From Halococcus sediminicola (GTDB lineage: Archaea > Halobacteriota > Halobacteria > Halobacteriales > Halococcaceae): 64,000 nt of DNA. Position numbers and translations under genes: made by a program. How positions within the stretch are numbered: the stretch's first letter is position 1; the number at the start of each line of letters is the position of its first letter. Under the pieces are notes generated by a model that had not been told where the DNA came from, searched no databases, and saw nothing but the letters and a program-made list of their open reading frames with translations. Positions 43,470 through 52,331 of this stretch are shown piece by piece. The stretch lies in NCBI RefSeq assembly GCF_000755245.1, contig NZ_BBMP01000022.1, positions 620,001 through 684,000 of the forward strand, in the 5' to 3' direction.

Positions 43470-43478
43470 TATATAAAA
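43470..43478 (-). promoter_or_regulatory. TATA box of the phaJ-like gene
   Basis: TTTTATATA on the minus strand is centred 31 bases before the ATG at 43443; the expected mRNA leader is only a few bases. Confidence 0.6.
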
Positions 43479-43625
43479 GGTTCCAACTCCCATGCAGGTG
43501 CTTTTTGTCGCCTGTGGGCGTCCACTCGTCCGATTCCGGCCCGAATCCGATAGCAAACACGACGCCACCCGCCCCCGACGAACCATCCTTTGCCATCGAA
43601 TGGTTCTCTGTGGTGACGAGCGCAA

Positions 43626-43633
43626 CACTTATC
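43626..43633 (+). promoter_or_regulatory. TATA box of phaRPEC
   Basis: CACTTATC lies about 32 bases before the phaR ATG (43663), leaving a leader of about 5 bases. Confidence 0.5.
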
Positions 43634-43662
43634 CTCTCAGGGGATGTAGGTGGGGATGAGCG

Positions 43663-43968
43663 ATGACCGACGAAGACGACGCGACGTGGCCGCCGGCACT
43701 GTGGGCAAAGCAGTTTCAAGAGGCCAGCGAGCAGGCCGTCGAGCAGCAGACGGCGTTCGCAAAGCAGATGATGAACGCCGGGTCGGGAACGGGAGGTCTC
43801 CCGGAGATCGCCGCCACGACCATGGGAACGGCGACGTTCAAGACGCGCGTCCAGAGCGGCGGGCGGATCTCGATTCCCGACGCCGAACGCGAGGCGCTCG
43901 ACATCGAGGAAGGCGACATCGTTCAGACGGTCGTCGTCCCGGTCAAACGCAACAGAGACACATCATGA
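43663..43968 (+). CDS. phaR: PHA regulator PhaR (AbrB-type)
   Basis: A 101-residue protein. The N-terminal half is a helical segment resembling phasin (WAKQFQEASEQAVEQQTAF). The C-terminal half is a SpoVT/AbrB swapped-hairpin DNA-binding domain (FKTRVQSGGRISIPDAEREALDIEEGDIVQ, residues about 62-91). In Haloferax mediterranei the protein of this type represses phaP and itself. Its stop codon overlaps the phaP ATG by four bases. Confidence 0.9.
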   Translation: MTDEDDATWPPALWAKQFQEASEQAVEQQTAFAKQMMNAGSGTGGLPEIAATTMGTATFKTRVQSGGRISIPDAEREALDIEEGDIVQTVVVPVKRNRDTS

Positions 43969-44633
43969 GTCAGTACACCACACCGATCGAAGCGACGTTC
44001 GCGATGCAGCGCACAGCCCTGAAAGGGAGTCAGCAGGCCATCGAGCAGGGTATCGATCTCCAGCAGAACATGGGGAAGATGCTGCTCTCGGGCATCGAGA
44101 GCCAAGAACAGCTCCAGCGACAGAGCGTCGAGGCCGCCGAAGGCGCGACGAAGCAGTACTTCCAGGCGATGGAGACCGCCACGCCCGCCGGGGGCAGCGT
44201 CCGCGGGCTCCGCGAGCCGACCGAGGAGGGCTTCGCCCAGCTGAAGGAGGTCCACGCCGAGAGCTTCGACCAGCTCACGAGCGCTGTCGAGCAGGGTCTC
44301 GACAGCCACGAGGAGTTCGCGGGCGAATACACCGCGACGATGGACGAGGGCTTCGACGAACTGTTCGAGGCCCACGAGGAGATCCAAGAGCGGATGGTCG
44401 AGATGGTCGAACAGGCCGAGAGCCAGAACGAGGAACTCGCCGAGAGCTTCGAGGCACAGCTCGACGAGCAGATGGAGCGCATGGCCGACCTGCAAGAGCA
44501 GTTCGAGGCCCAGTCCGAGCGCCAGCTCGAACAGGCCACGGAGTTCCAAGAACAGCTCCAGTCACAGGTCGAGCAGTTCCAGAGCCAACTCGAATCCCAG
44601 GCCGAGCAGTTCGAGTCGCAGGTCTCGGCCTAG
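43965..44633 (+). CDS. phaP: Phasin PhaP
   Basis: A 222-residue acidic, entirely helical and Gln/Glu-rich protein that coats PHA granules. Repeating EQF, QEQL and SQLE heptads over residues about 130-222 give a long coiled coil. It starts inside the phaR stop (ATGA) and is followed by phaE after 31 bases. Phasins are usually the most abundant granule protein, so one expects a strong ribosome-binding or promoter effect at phaR. Confidence 0.92.
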   Translation: MSQYTTPIEATFAMQRTALKGSQQAIEQGIDLQQNMGKMLLSGIESQEQLQRQSVEAAEGATKQYFQAMETATPAGGSVRGLREPTEEGFAQLKEVHAESFDQLTSAVEQGLDSHEEFAGEYTATMDEGFDELFEAHEEIQERMVEMVEQAESQNEELAESFEAQLDEQMERMADLQEQFEAQSERQLEQATEFQEQLQSQVEQFQSQLESQAEQFESQVSA

Positions 44634-44664
44634 ACGGACACACACTTTTCACACCCACACACCA

Positions 44665-45216
44665 ATGAGCAGCATGTCCAATACCGACCCCGAGGAGATA
44701 CAGGAGAACTGGGCGACGATGATGAACGACATGAACGACGCGGTCGCCAAATCGTTCGAGCAGAACATGGAGGCCCAAGCGGCGTTCATGGAGTCGTGGA
44801 TGGGCGCGTTCGAGGACTCGACGCCCGACGCCGACACGATGGAGGAGGGCATGGCCGGCTACGGCCGCGCCTACGAGGTATGGGTCGAGGCCGCCGAACA
44901 GATGAGTTCGCGCATCGCCGACGCCGCCGAGGGCGAGGACGTGAACATGACCGAGTTCCGTGACATCTGGCTCCAGAGCGCCAACGAGGCCTTTTCCGAG
45001 GTGATGGGCACGACCGCCTTCGCCGCCGGCACTGGTGAACTGGTCGGCGACATGATGGACCTCCAGCAGGAGGTCGACGACATGAGTCAGGACACCCTCG
45101 AAAGCCTCGGCTTCGCCACCCGCGACGACGTCGACGAGGTGGCCGAGCGCCTCATCGAACTCGAACGCCGCCAGCACGAGGTCTCGAAGAAACTCGACCG
45201 GCTCCTGGAGGAATAA
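44665..45216 (+). CDS. phaE: PHA synthase subunit PhaE
   Basis: A 183-residue Met- and acid-rich protein, the small subunit of the class III PHA synthase. Features are a helical body with [12 protein letters not shown] and a C-terminal helix [23 protein letters not shown] matching PhaE. Its TAA overlaps the phaC ATG by one base, so synthesis of the two subunits is coupled. The 31-base gap before it is a CA-rich run with TTTTC that may lower readthrough from phaP. Confidence 0.92.
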   Translation: MSSMSNTDPEEIQENWATMMNDMNDAVAKSFEQNMEAQAAFMESWMGAFEDSTPDADTMEEGMAGYGRAYEVWVEAAEQMSSRIADAAEGEDVNMTEFRDIWLQSANEAFSEVMGTTAFAAGTGELVGDMMDLQQEVDDMSQDTLESLGFATRDDVDEVAERLIELERRQHEVSKKLDRLLEE

Positions 45217-46613
45217 TGAGCGAACGCGACGCGCCGTTCAATCCGTTCACGACGAGTCTCGACGCCCAGCGCCAGACGTTCGAAGCCGCGGCCGACGCCA
45301 TCGAGAAGACCGAACTCGGTCCCGAGCAGCTGTCGCAGATGGCCTCCGTCGAGGTGGGCCAGACCGAAAGCGACGTGGTCTACACCGAGAACAAACTCGA
45401 ACTGCTGCACTACGAGCCACGGACCGACGAGCAACACGACGTGCCGATCCTCGTCATCTACGCGCTCATCAACAAGCCGTTCATCCTCGATCTCCAGCCC
45501 GATCGGTCGGTGATCCGGCGGCTGCTGGAGGCGGGCTTCGACGTCTACATGATCGACTGGAACGAGCCGTCCAGACTCGACCAACATCTGACGCTCGAGG
45601 ACTACGTCACTAGATATATCGACAACTGCGTCGACGTCGTGCGCGAGGAGTCGGGACAGGACTCGATCAACGTGCTTGGCTACTGCATGGGCGGGACGAT
45701 GTCGGCGATGTACGCCGCGCTCAACCCCGAGAAAGTCAGGAATCTCGGTCTGATGGCCGCCGGACTCTGCTTCGACGATACTGGGGGAGTGCTCGAACTC
45801 TGGGGCGACGACGAGTACTTCTCGCCCGACGATTTGACCGAGACCTACGGCAACGCTCCCGCCGAGATGCTCGACGTGGGCTTTGCGCTGATGGACCCCG
45901 TGTCGAACTACGTCTCGAAGTACGTCCGACTCTACGACAACCTGGAGAACGACGACTTCATCGAGAACTTCGGGCGCATGGAGCGCTGGCTCTCGGAGGG
46001 TATTGATGTTGCTGGCGACACGTTCGCCCAGTTCGTCACGGACATCTATCAGGACAACAAGCTCTACAACAACGAACTGTATCTGGGCGACCGACACGTC
46101 GACATCGGGAACATCGACATGCCCGTCCTCCAGATCACGGGCGAGTACGACCACCTGATCCCCTCCGAGACGAGCAAACCGTTCAACGACGTCATCGGCA
46201 GCGAAGACACGGACGTCATCGAATACCCCACAGGTCACATCGGGCTGTCGGTCTCGGGAAGCTCTCACGCGAACGTCTGGCCCGAGGTCTGTGAGTGGTT
46301 CGAGGAGCGCTCACAGGTCGATGCCGAGGACATCGAAATCGAAGATGCGAGCGACGAAGCGGATGCGGCGGTCGATACTCAGGAACCGACCAGCACCCAC
46401 GACGACACCGAGGAGAGCACGGACGCCGCCGAAGACGATGGAGACGACGTCGAGGGCGTCGAGGGTATCGGCCCGACCTACGCCGACCGTCTGCGCGAGG
46501 CGGGCATCGAGACGATCGCCGACCTCGCCGCCGCGGACGTCGAAACGCTGACTGACGCCGCCGAAATACCCGAGAGCCGCGCCGAGGAGTGGCTCGAACA
46601 GGTTTCCGACTAA
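45216..46613 (+). CDS. phaC: Class III PHA synthase PhaC with C-terminal HhH domain
   Basis: A 465-residue polyhydroxyalkanoate synthase. The lipase-like box GYCMGG carries nucleophile Cys157; Asp312 (GEYDHL) and His341 (PTGHIGL) complete the triad. After about residue 365 comes an acidic linker and then, from about 411 to 465, a helix-hairpin-helix domain ([37 protein letters not shown]). Family synthases normally end near residue 360-370, so the last 90 residues are an extension that is longer than in bacterial class III PhaC. Confidence 0.95.
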   Translation: MSERDAPFNPFTTSLDAQRQTFEAAADAIEKTELGPEQLSQMASVEVGQTESDVVYTENKLELLHYEPRTDEQHDVPILVIYALINKPFILDLQPDRSVIRRLLEAGFDVYMIDWNEPSRLDQHLTLEDYVTRYIDNCVDVVREESGQDSINVLGYCMGGTMSAMYAALNPEKVRNLGLMAAGLCFDDTGGVLELWGDDEYFSPDDLTETYGNAPAEMLDVGFALMDPVSNYVSKYVRLYDNLENDDFIENFGRMERWLSEGIDVAGDTFAQFVTDIYQDNKLYNNELYLGDRHVDIGNIDMPVLQITGEYDHLIPSETSKPFNDVIGSEDTDVIEYPTGHIGLSVSGSSHANVWPEVCEWFEERSQVDAEDIEIEDASDEADAAVDTQEPTSTHDDTEESTDAAEDDGDDVEGVEGIGPTYADRLREAGIETIADLAAADVETLTDAAEIPESRAEEWLEQVSD

Positions 46614-46718
46614 TTCGCGGATCGTGTAGTCTAATTTTCATAATAGAGATAACTATAAACGTATCCATCTCGTCGGTCGTGTACAGCCCTGCTTTGCGGG
46701 GGTTGGGGGTGAGTTATC

Positions 46719-47855
46719 ATGAAGATAGGAGTCGAAACCGAGTACTGGGTAGTCGATGAAACGGGCGCGCTCCGTGACGGGCGCGAGTTAGTTACCGCAC
46801 ACGAGTGCGTCGAACCCGAGTTCGTCGCCGCGATGATCGAAGTCAAGACGCCACCGGTGGCGAGCGAGTTCGAACTCCGTCACACGCTGCAGTCGACGCT
46901 GCAAACGGTGCTCGCTGCGGCCGACGCGGAGGGGTTGCGCCTCGTCCCGCTCGGGACACCCCTTGCCGATGGCTCCTCGCCCATCGTGTGCGAGCGGGGG
47001 CGACTCCTCGAACGCATCTATGGGGACGGACTGAAGCCCGCGACGCAGTGTGCGGGGACACACGTCCACTTCGACGCCGGCAACGTCGCGCGACAGGTGA
47101 ACCTCCTCACCGCGCTCGACCCCGCGCTCGCGCTCGTGAGTTCGTCGCCGTACTACGCCGGTGAGGGACTCGCGGCCGCCTCGCGCCCGCACGCCTATCG
47201 CACGCTATGTGGCGAGGAGTTCGTTCGATTCCGGGACCTCTGGGAGTACACGACGGACGTCGCGGCGTGGGACGACCGACTCGCCGCGTCCTACGAGGCG
47301 TTCCGTGCGCTCGCCCTCGACCGCGGCGTCACGGAGCAGGAGTTCGGGGCCCACTTCCGGCCCGAAGACGCCATCATGGCCCCGATTCGGGTGCGACGTG
47401 ACTTCCCGACCGTCGAGTGGCGAGCACCGGACACGACGCTTCCCTCGCAGGTCGTGAAACTGACCACCGACGTCTCGCGGCTCGTCGCCCAGACCGCGGT
47501 CAAGCCGGTCGAGATCGGCGACCCGGGCGTCGGCCCCCAGCGCATCCGCGTTCCGGCCTTCGAGGACCTCACGGAACTCACGACGGCGGCGATCGAGGAC
47601 GGTCTCGACTCGCCGGCGGTCTGGACGTATCTCGAACGGATGTCGATCGACCCGCGGGAGTACCGGCCGATCGCGGCGGAGATCGAACGCCGCTCCAGCA
47701 TCACCGTCCCCGAAGCACGACGAATCCGGCTCGAATACGCCGACCGACTCGAAGACGACGTGCGAACGCTGCTGCGTGGTACCGAAATGCAGCGCTCCCG
47801 GAGCGCTTCGATGGGGTGGTCTCGAGCTACGACCGATCGGCTGGAGTCGTGGTGA
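46719..47855 (+). CDS. Glutamate-cysteine ligase-like (GCS2 / YbdK family)
   Basis: A 378-residue ATP-grasp-like carboxylate-amine ligase. The N-terminal GVETEYWVVDETG and the central QCAGTHVHFD, with basic RP residues (MAPIRVRRDFPTVEWRAPDT near residue 218-237), match the GCS2 family, to which haloarchaeal gamma-glutamylcysteine synthetase belongs. It could make gamma-glutamylcysteine, the main thiol of haloarchaea, but other gamma-glutamyl products are possible. ATG at 46719; a CTATAAAC box near 46654 predicts a leader of about 30 bases. Confidence 0.82.
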   Translation: MKIGVETEYWVVDETGALRDGRELVTAHECVEPEFVAAMIEVKTPPVASEFELRHTLQSTLQTVLAAADAEGLRLVPLGTPLADGSSPIVCERGRLLERIYGDGLKPATQCAGTHVHFDAGNVARQVNLLTALDPALALVSSSPYYAGEGLAAASRPHAYRTLCGEEFVRFRDLWEYTTDVAAWDDRLAASYEAFRALALDRGVTEQEFGAHFRPEDAIMAPIRVRRDFPTVEWRAPDTTLPSQVVKLTTDVSRLVAQTAVKPVEIGDPGVGPQRIRVPAFEDLTELTTAAIEDGLDSPAVWTYLERMSIDPREYRPIAAEIERRSSITVPEARRIRLEYADRLEDDVRTLLRGTEMQRSRSASMGWSRATTDRLESW

Positions 47856-48030
47856 CGGTCGGACCACGACCGTAATCGACGGGCGACCGCAGCGTCACGG
47901 ACACGCTTGCGGCTGCGGAGGGTTCGCGCCACACTCCCGAATCGTGTAACCCATTGAAACGTCGAACACGGCTCGTCGAGTGTGCAACGGGAAACACTCT
48001 GCGGGGAACACAACGTACAATAGGCAGGAG

Positions 48031-48045
48031 TGCCAAGCATTGGCA
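48031..48045. promoter_or_regulatory. Perfect 15-base palindrome before the amidotransferase gene
   Basis: TGCCAA-GCA-TTGGCA lies between a weak TATA-like stretch (48017-48023) and the ATG at 48051, i.e. over the predicted transcription start. A repressor site is plausible. Confidence 0.5.
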
Positions 48046-48050
48046 GTTAG

Positions 48051-48731
48051 ATGCGTCGGCCCCGGATCGCACTCCTCAACGCCTCACAAGCACCCTCCAC
48101 ACCGCGAAACTTCCGTCGAGAACTCGACGCCGACCTCGTCGAGTTCGACGTTCATCGGGACCTGCCCGACACGTTCGCCTTCGATGCCGCGGTCGTCACC
48201 GGTTCGCGTGCCTCCGTCTACTGGGACGAACCGTGGATCGATTCGCTCACCGAGTGGGTGAGCGAAGCCCACGACCGAGGACTCCCCATCCTCGGCATCT
48301 GTTTCGGCCATCAGCTGCTCGCCGAAGCGCTCGGGGGAACGGTCGAGGACATGGGTGAGTACGAGATCGGCTACCGCGAGGTCGACGGCGACGGACCCCT
48401 TTTCGATGGCTCGGTGACGGTCTTTACGACCCACTCCGACACCGTGACTGAACTCCCACCCGGTGCGGAGCAAACCGCCGACAACGACTACGGGATCCAC
48501 GGCTTCCGCGTCGGGAACGCCTTCGGCGTGCAGTTCCACCCCGAATACGACATGGACACGGCCGAGAGCGTGACCCGCGGGAAGGACCTTCCAGACGACC
48601 GTATTCGAACCGTTCTCGATGGCATCACCGAGGCGAACTACGCGAAGGCCTGCGAGGCAAAGGGGCTGTTCGAGAACTTCACCGAACTCGTCCGTACGGC
48701 CGCCGACCGACCGGCGAGCCACACCGCGTAG
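48051..48731 (+). CDS. Class I glutamine amidotransferase
   Basis: A 226-residue type 1 glutamine amidotransferase domain protein. The nucleophile is Cys84 (GICFGHQLL) with His163 and Glu165 (QFHPEYD). It hydrolyses glutamine to ammonia for a partner enzyme or acts as a peptidase-like hydrolase (gamma-glutamyl hydrolases share this fold). It follows the gamma-glutamyl ligase-like gene, so hydrolysis or recycling of gamma-glutamyl compounds is an idea. ATG at 48051 with palindrome at its promoter. Confidence 0.88.
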   Translation: MRRPRIALLNASQAPSTPRNFRRELDADLVEFDVHRDLPDTFAFDAAVVTGSRASVYWDEPWIDSLTEWVSEAHDRGLPILGICFGHQLLAEALGGTVEDMGEYEIGYREVDGDGPLFDGSVTVFTTHSDTVTELPPGAEQTADNDYGIHGFRVGNAFGVQFHPEYDMDTAESVTRGKDLPDDRIRTVLDGITEANYAKACEAKGLFENFTELVRTAADRPASHTA

Positions 48732-48744
48732 GCCCATCCCGACG

Positions 48745-49344
48745 TCAGCCGAACAGATGCGTGGTCTCGACTTCTGCCGCGATGTCGCCCAGCAGGGCGG
48801 TCGCGTCCGAATACTGGAGGATCTTCTGCATGTCGCCCTCGACTGCCAGGTCGCCACTCATCACGGCCGGGATGGGTTCGACCTCGCCGTCGACCAGCCC
48901 ACGCCACGTCTCGTGAGTCCCGCGGAGCCTGAATCCCACGTCGCGTTCGGTGGGATCCTCGACGACGCCGATCTCCTCGCAGCCGCCGTCCTTCAGCCCG
49001 ACGAAGGCGTAGATCGTGCCGTCGGTGATATCCTCGTCGAGTTGGCGCATGAGGTCGCGGCTCGTCTCCGGCATCTCGTCTCTCACGTCGTCGTCGATGA
49101 GGTCGTTCGCCGTCTCCAGTGGGATGTCCGCGAGTTGGTCTCGTAACTGGTCGGGCAGGCCCGCCATCGCTTCCTCCGGGAGATCGCCGAGGGTCGTCTC
49201 GTCGAGGGGCAGGTCGGTGATGACGAAGTAGATGTCGCCGTCGAAATCGACGCCCCAGCCCGCGCCGGCCTCGTCGAGTTCGTCGCTGTCGTCGAGGTGT
49301 GTCTTGTACTCGTCCAGCCACTGTTCGGTGGGATAGAGCGGCAT
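48745..49344 (-). CDS. SCP2 sterol-binding-type protein
   Basis: A 199-residue protein with an SCP2-like lipid-binding fold (GWGVDFDGDIYFVITDLPL near residues 24-42, then THETWRGLVDGEVEPIPAVMSGDLAVEGDMQKIL near 147-178). SCP2 domains bind lipids or acyl-CoA. The start may be ATG at 49344 (MPLYPTEQW) or four codons earlier at 49356. It is divergent from the acyl-CoA dehydrogenase gene, a likely functional partner. Confidence 0.85.
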   Translation of the reverse strand: MPLYPTEQWLDEYKTHLDDSDELDEAGAGWGVDFDGDIYFVITDLPLDETTLGDLPEEAMAGLPDQLRDQLADIPLETANDLIDDDVRDEMPETSRDLMRQLDEDITDGTIYAFVGLKDGGCEEIGVVEDPTERDVGFRLRGTHETWRGLVDGEVEPIPAVMSGDLAVEGDMQKILQYSDATALLGDIAAEVETTHLFG

Positions 49345-49397
49345 TCGTCCGTCCATCGACGGAGACGGGCAAAGCGATTGCGCGCCGCATACGGGGA

Positions 49398-49405
49398 GAT
49401 TTATC
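49398..49405 (+). promoter_or_regulatory. TATA box of the acyl-CoA dehydrogenase gene
   Basis: GATTTATC is centred 27.5 bases before the ATG at 49429. Confidence 0.55.
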
Positions 49406-49428
49406 AGGGTCTGCCGTGTAGGTCGTTC

Positions 49429-50592
49429 ATGCTCGACTACGTGGGACTGGAGACCGACCTCGACCAGGAAGAGCGGATGATCCGTGACACAGCGAGGGAA
49501 TTCGTCGAGGAGCAGGTGAACCCGGACATCGGCGAGCACTTCGAGAACGGCACCTTCCCCGACGAACTGATCTCCGAGATGGGCGAACTGGGGTTCTACG
49601 CACCCAACCTGGAAGGTTACGGCCTGCCGAACGTCTCGGAGACTGCCTACGGACTCCTGATGCAGGAACTCGAAGCGGGCGACTCGGGCATCCGCTCGAT
49701 GGCGAGCGTGCAGGGTGCGCTGGTGATGTATCCCATCCACGCCTTCGGTTCCGACGAGCAGAAGGAGGAGTGGCTCGCCGATCTCGGGACCGGCGAGAAG
49801 ATCGGCTGTTTCGGGCTGACCGAACCCGAGCACGGCTCCAATCCTTCCGCAATGGAGACGCGCGCCGAGAAAGACGGCGACGAGTACGTGCTCTCCGGCT
49901 CGAAGACGTGGATTACCAATTCCCCGATTGCGGACGTCGCCGTCGTCTGGGCGCGCGACACCTCCGCCGAGGACTCACCGGTCAGAGGGTTTCTGGTCGA
50001 GACCGACCGCGACGGCGTCAGTACGAACAAGATCGACGAGAAGCTCTCGATGCGCGCCTCCGTGACCGGCGAAATCGGCCTCTCGAACGTCAGAGTTCCT
50101 GAGGAGAACGTCCTGCCGGGCGTCGAGGGGATGAAAGGGCCGCTGTCGTGTCTCACGCAGGCCAGATACGGCATCACGTGGGGTGCAGTCGGCGCGGCCC
50201 GGGACTGCTTCGAGACTGCCCGTGACTACGCGACCGACCGCGAGCAGTTCGACAAGCCCATCGCGAGTTTCCAGCTCCAGCAGGGCAAACTCGCCGAGAT
50301 GGCGACTCAAATCACGACCGCACAGCTGCTTTCGCATCGGTTGGCCGACCTCAAGGAACGCGGCGACCTCAGACCACAGCAGGTCTCGATGGCCAAATAC
50401 AACAACGTCAGCATGGCGCGCGACCAGGCCAGAGTCGCCCGCGAGATGCTCGGCGGCAACGGGATCACCACCGATTATTCGCCGATGCGCCACCTCGCCA
50501 ACCTCGAAACGGTCTACACCTACGAGGGCACCCACGACATCCACGCGCTGATCCTCGGCCAAGATCTGACCGGAATCGCGGCCTTCGAGTAG
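49429..50592 (+). CDS. Acyl-CoA dehydrogenase, glutaryl-CoA dehydrogenase-like
   Basis: A 387-residue FAD enzyme. The text SMASVQGALVMYPIHAFGSDEQ, GCFGLTEPEHGSNPSAM and SKTWITNSPIADVAVVWA (all in residues 80-170) follows glutaryl-CoA dehydrogenase closely, and the catalytic Glu366 sits in TYEGTHDIHALILG, the placement used in that subfamily. Glutaryl-CoA (from lysine or tryptophan breakdown) is a reasonable substrate, but other short acyl-CoAs are not excluded. ATG at 49429. Confidence 0.9.
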   Translation: MLDYVGLETDLDQEERMIRDTAREFVEEQVNPDIGEHFENGTFPDELISEMGELGFYAPNLEGYGLPNVSETAYGLLMQELEAGDSGIRSMASVQGALVMYPIHAFGSDEQKEEWLADLGTGEKIGCFGLTEPEHGSNPSAMETRAEKDGDEYVLSGSKTWITNSPIADVAVVWARDTSAEDSPVRGFLVETDRDGVSTNKIDEKLSMRASVTGEIGLSNVRVPEENVLPGVEGMKGPLSCLTQARYGITWGAVGAARDCFETARDYATDREQFDKPIASFQLQQGKLAEMATQITTAQLLSHRLADLKERGDLRPQQVSMAKYNNVSMARDQARVAREMLGGNGITTDYSPMRHLANLETVYTYEGTHDIHALILGQDLTGIAAFE

Positions 50593-50632
50593 CGGGGTGA
50601 ACTGTTAAGAGGCGGCCATCCATTTGCGGTCC

Positions 50633-51586
50633 ATGACCCGCCGGGTTCTCCTCGATACCGACACCGCCGGTGACGACACGCAGGCCATCCTGCTCGCGGC
50701 GCTCGCCGATTCCATCGACCTCGAAGCGCTCACCATCGTCGCGGGCAACGTCCCCTTCGAGTACGAGGTTGAGAACGCCAAATACAGTCTCGACCTCGCG
50801 GACGCCACCGACGTGCCGGTTTATGAGGGCGCGCGCACGCCGCTGGTCAAGGGTATCGAGCACGCGACCCACGTCCACGGCGAGGGCGGTCTCGGTGGCG
50901 ACCTCGTCGCCGACACCGACATCCCTTCGGCCGATGGTCACGCCGTCGACGCCATCGTCGAAACCCTTCGTGACTCGCCCGGCGAGGTGACGCTCGTCTG
51001 TATTGGCCCGCTCACCAATATCGCGCTCGCGCTCCGGCGCGAACCCGACCTGAACGACCTCGCCGACGAGATCTGGGTCATGGGCGGGGCTATCGGTACG
51101 TTCGGCAACGACACGCCGGCCGCCGAGTTCAACTTCTGGGTCGACCCCGACGCGGCGAAAGTGGTACTGAACGAGTGCGACGTCACGCTCGTCGATTGGG
51201 GCCTCTGTCTCCGACGGGGGACCTTCGACGCCGACACGCTCGCCCGCCTCGATGCTGGCGACACGCCGTATGCCGACTTCTTCATCGAAATCACGAAACA
51301 GGTCCGCGAGATGAACCGCGAGCGGCGGGGCGAACCGGCCACGACACAGCCCGACCTGCTCACCGCCGCCTGCGTCCTCCATCCCGAACTCGTCACCGAG
51401 ACCGAGACGCTGTACGTGGACGTCGACGAACGCGAGGGGATGACGCGCGGGTACAGCCTCGCCGACGTTCACGGCATCACCGACGGCGAGCCACGCACAC
51501 GAGTCGTGCGCGACGTCGACGCCGACCTGTTCGAGACGATGGCGACGGACATGATTCTGCACGGCGACCCCGAGCGCTCGCTGTGA
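50633..51586 (+). CDS. Nucleoside hydrolase (IU-type)
   Basis: A 317-residue calcium-dependent N-ribohydrolase. The signature DTDTAGDD gives Asp8, Asp10, Asp14 and Asp15 for metal and ribose binding. The body has GPLTNIALALRREPDL and VMGGAIGTFGND (GxGG region). It hydrolyses purine or pyrimidine nucleosides to base and ribose. ATG at 50633 is used; a TTG three codons earlier is not needed. It follows the dehydrogenase gene by 40 bases. Confidence 0.92.
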   Translation: MTRRVLLDTDTAGDDTQAILLAALADSIDLEALTIVAGNVPFEYEVENAKYSLDLADATDVPVYEGARTPLVKGIEHATHVHGEGGLGGDLVADTDIPSADGHAVDAIVETLRDSPGEVTLVCIGPLTNIALALRREPDLNDLADEIWVMGGAIGTFGNDTPAAEFNFWVDPDAAKVVLNECDVTLVDWGLCLRRGTFDADTLARLDAGDTPYADFFIEITKQVREMNRERRGEPATTQPDLLTAACVLHPELVTETETLYVDVDEREGMTRGYSLADVHGITDGEPRTRVVRDVDADLFETMATDMILHGDPERSL

Positions 51587-51610
51587 GTCTGGAGATGGGT
51601 TCTCGTCCGG

Positions 51611-51979
51611 TCAGCGCCGTACCGGCGGGTCGGCGCTCACGACCTTTCCCAACTGGTCGCGGTGGTCGGCGACGAACCGGTAGGCGTCCTCGCGGAAGCG
51701 CTCGTAATCGGCGAACCCACTCAAGAAATTGAACGGCTCGGCCGGGAGTTTTCCAGTGCGCACCAGTACTTCCTCGGTGGCCCTACCACACGAATACACC
51801 CTGTCGTCGGCGATGAGGTGGACACACTCCTCGTAGTCGTCGGGCAGGCGGCGCTGTTCGTCGGGCGTGAGTTCGGCGAATCCGACGGGTTCGAACTCGC
51901 CGTTCCGCACGGCCCAGTCGGCACACCACGTACAGAACCCGCAGTCGTCGTCGTAGACGAGTCGCGGCTGTTCGGTCAT
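51611..51979 (-). CDS. DCC-family thiol-disulfide oxidoreductase-like
   Basis: A 122-residue protein of the DUF393 (DCC) family, predicted thioredoxin-like. The signature YDDDCGFCTWC holds Cys13, Cys16 and Cys19. Role unknown. It ends with a basic RR tail. ATG at 51979; convergent with the nucleoside hydrolase gene. Confidence 0.88.
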   Translation of the reverse strand: MTEQPRLVYDDDCGFCTWCADWAVRNGEFEPVGFAELTPDEQRRLPDDYEECVHLIADDRVYSCGRATEEVLVRTGKLPAEPFNFLSGFADYERFREDAYRFVADHRDQLGKVVSADPPVRR

Positions 51980-52035
51980 GGCCCCACTTGCACTCGTGTC
52001 CGAAAAATACCGTCGGTTCCGTCGGTGCTGCCGGT

Positions 52036-52275
52036 TCAGTGCGTTCCTTGGAGGTGGACGCCGTCGTCGTCGACGGTATCGACCATCTCGTCGCGCAGCG
52101 CGTAGGTGTCGTCGTCGGTGTCGCCGAAGCCGAGACTCGACTTCACCTCGTCGGTGAGACCGGGGTCGAGGTCGACGTAGGCCGTGTCGTCCTCAACGGT
52201 GGCGACCGTCCCCACTTCGTCGCCGTGGGCGTCGTAGACGTCCATCCCGGAATCGATGTCGTTTGTATCCATCAT
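52036..52275 (-). CDS. Small PRC-barrel-like protein
   Basis: A 79-residue very acidic protein: DIDSGMDVYDAHGDEVGTVATVEDDTAYVDL (residues about 6-36) resembles a PRC-barrel beta-sandwich, followed by GLTDEVKSSLGFGDTDDDTYAL. ATG at 52275 (or the adjacent ATG at 52272). Small PRC proteins in haloarchaea are often involved in ribosome or cell-division regulation, but this one is unassigned. Confidence 0.8.
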   Translation of the reverse strand: MMDTNDIDSGMDVYDAHGDEVGTVATVEDDTAYVDLDPGLTDEVKSSLGFGDTDDDTYALRDEMVDTVDDDGVHLQGTH

Positions 52276-52331
52276 TGCAGGCACACAAACGGATGGCAAC
52301 GGGCTATGGGTTGTGCCGTCGAGTGCAAGCC

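Noticed and set aside
51175-51732. Arg-rich plus-strand frame at 51175-51732
   Set aside because: Out of frame with the nucleoside hydrolase gene, Arg-rich and without motifs, which is the usual signature of a shifted GC-rich frame.
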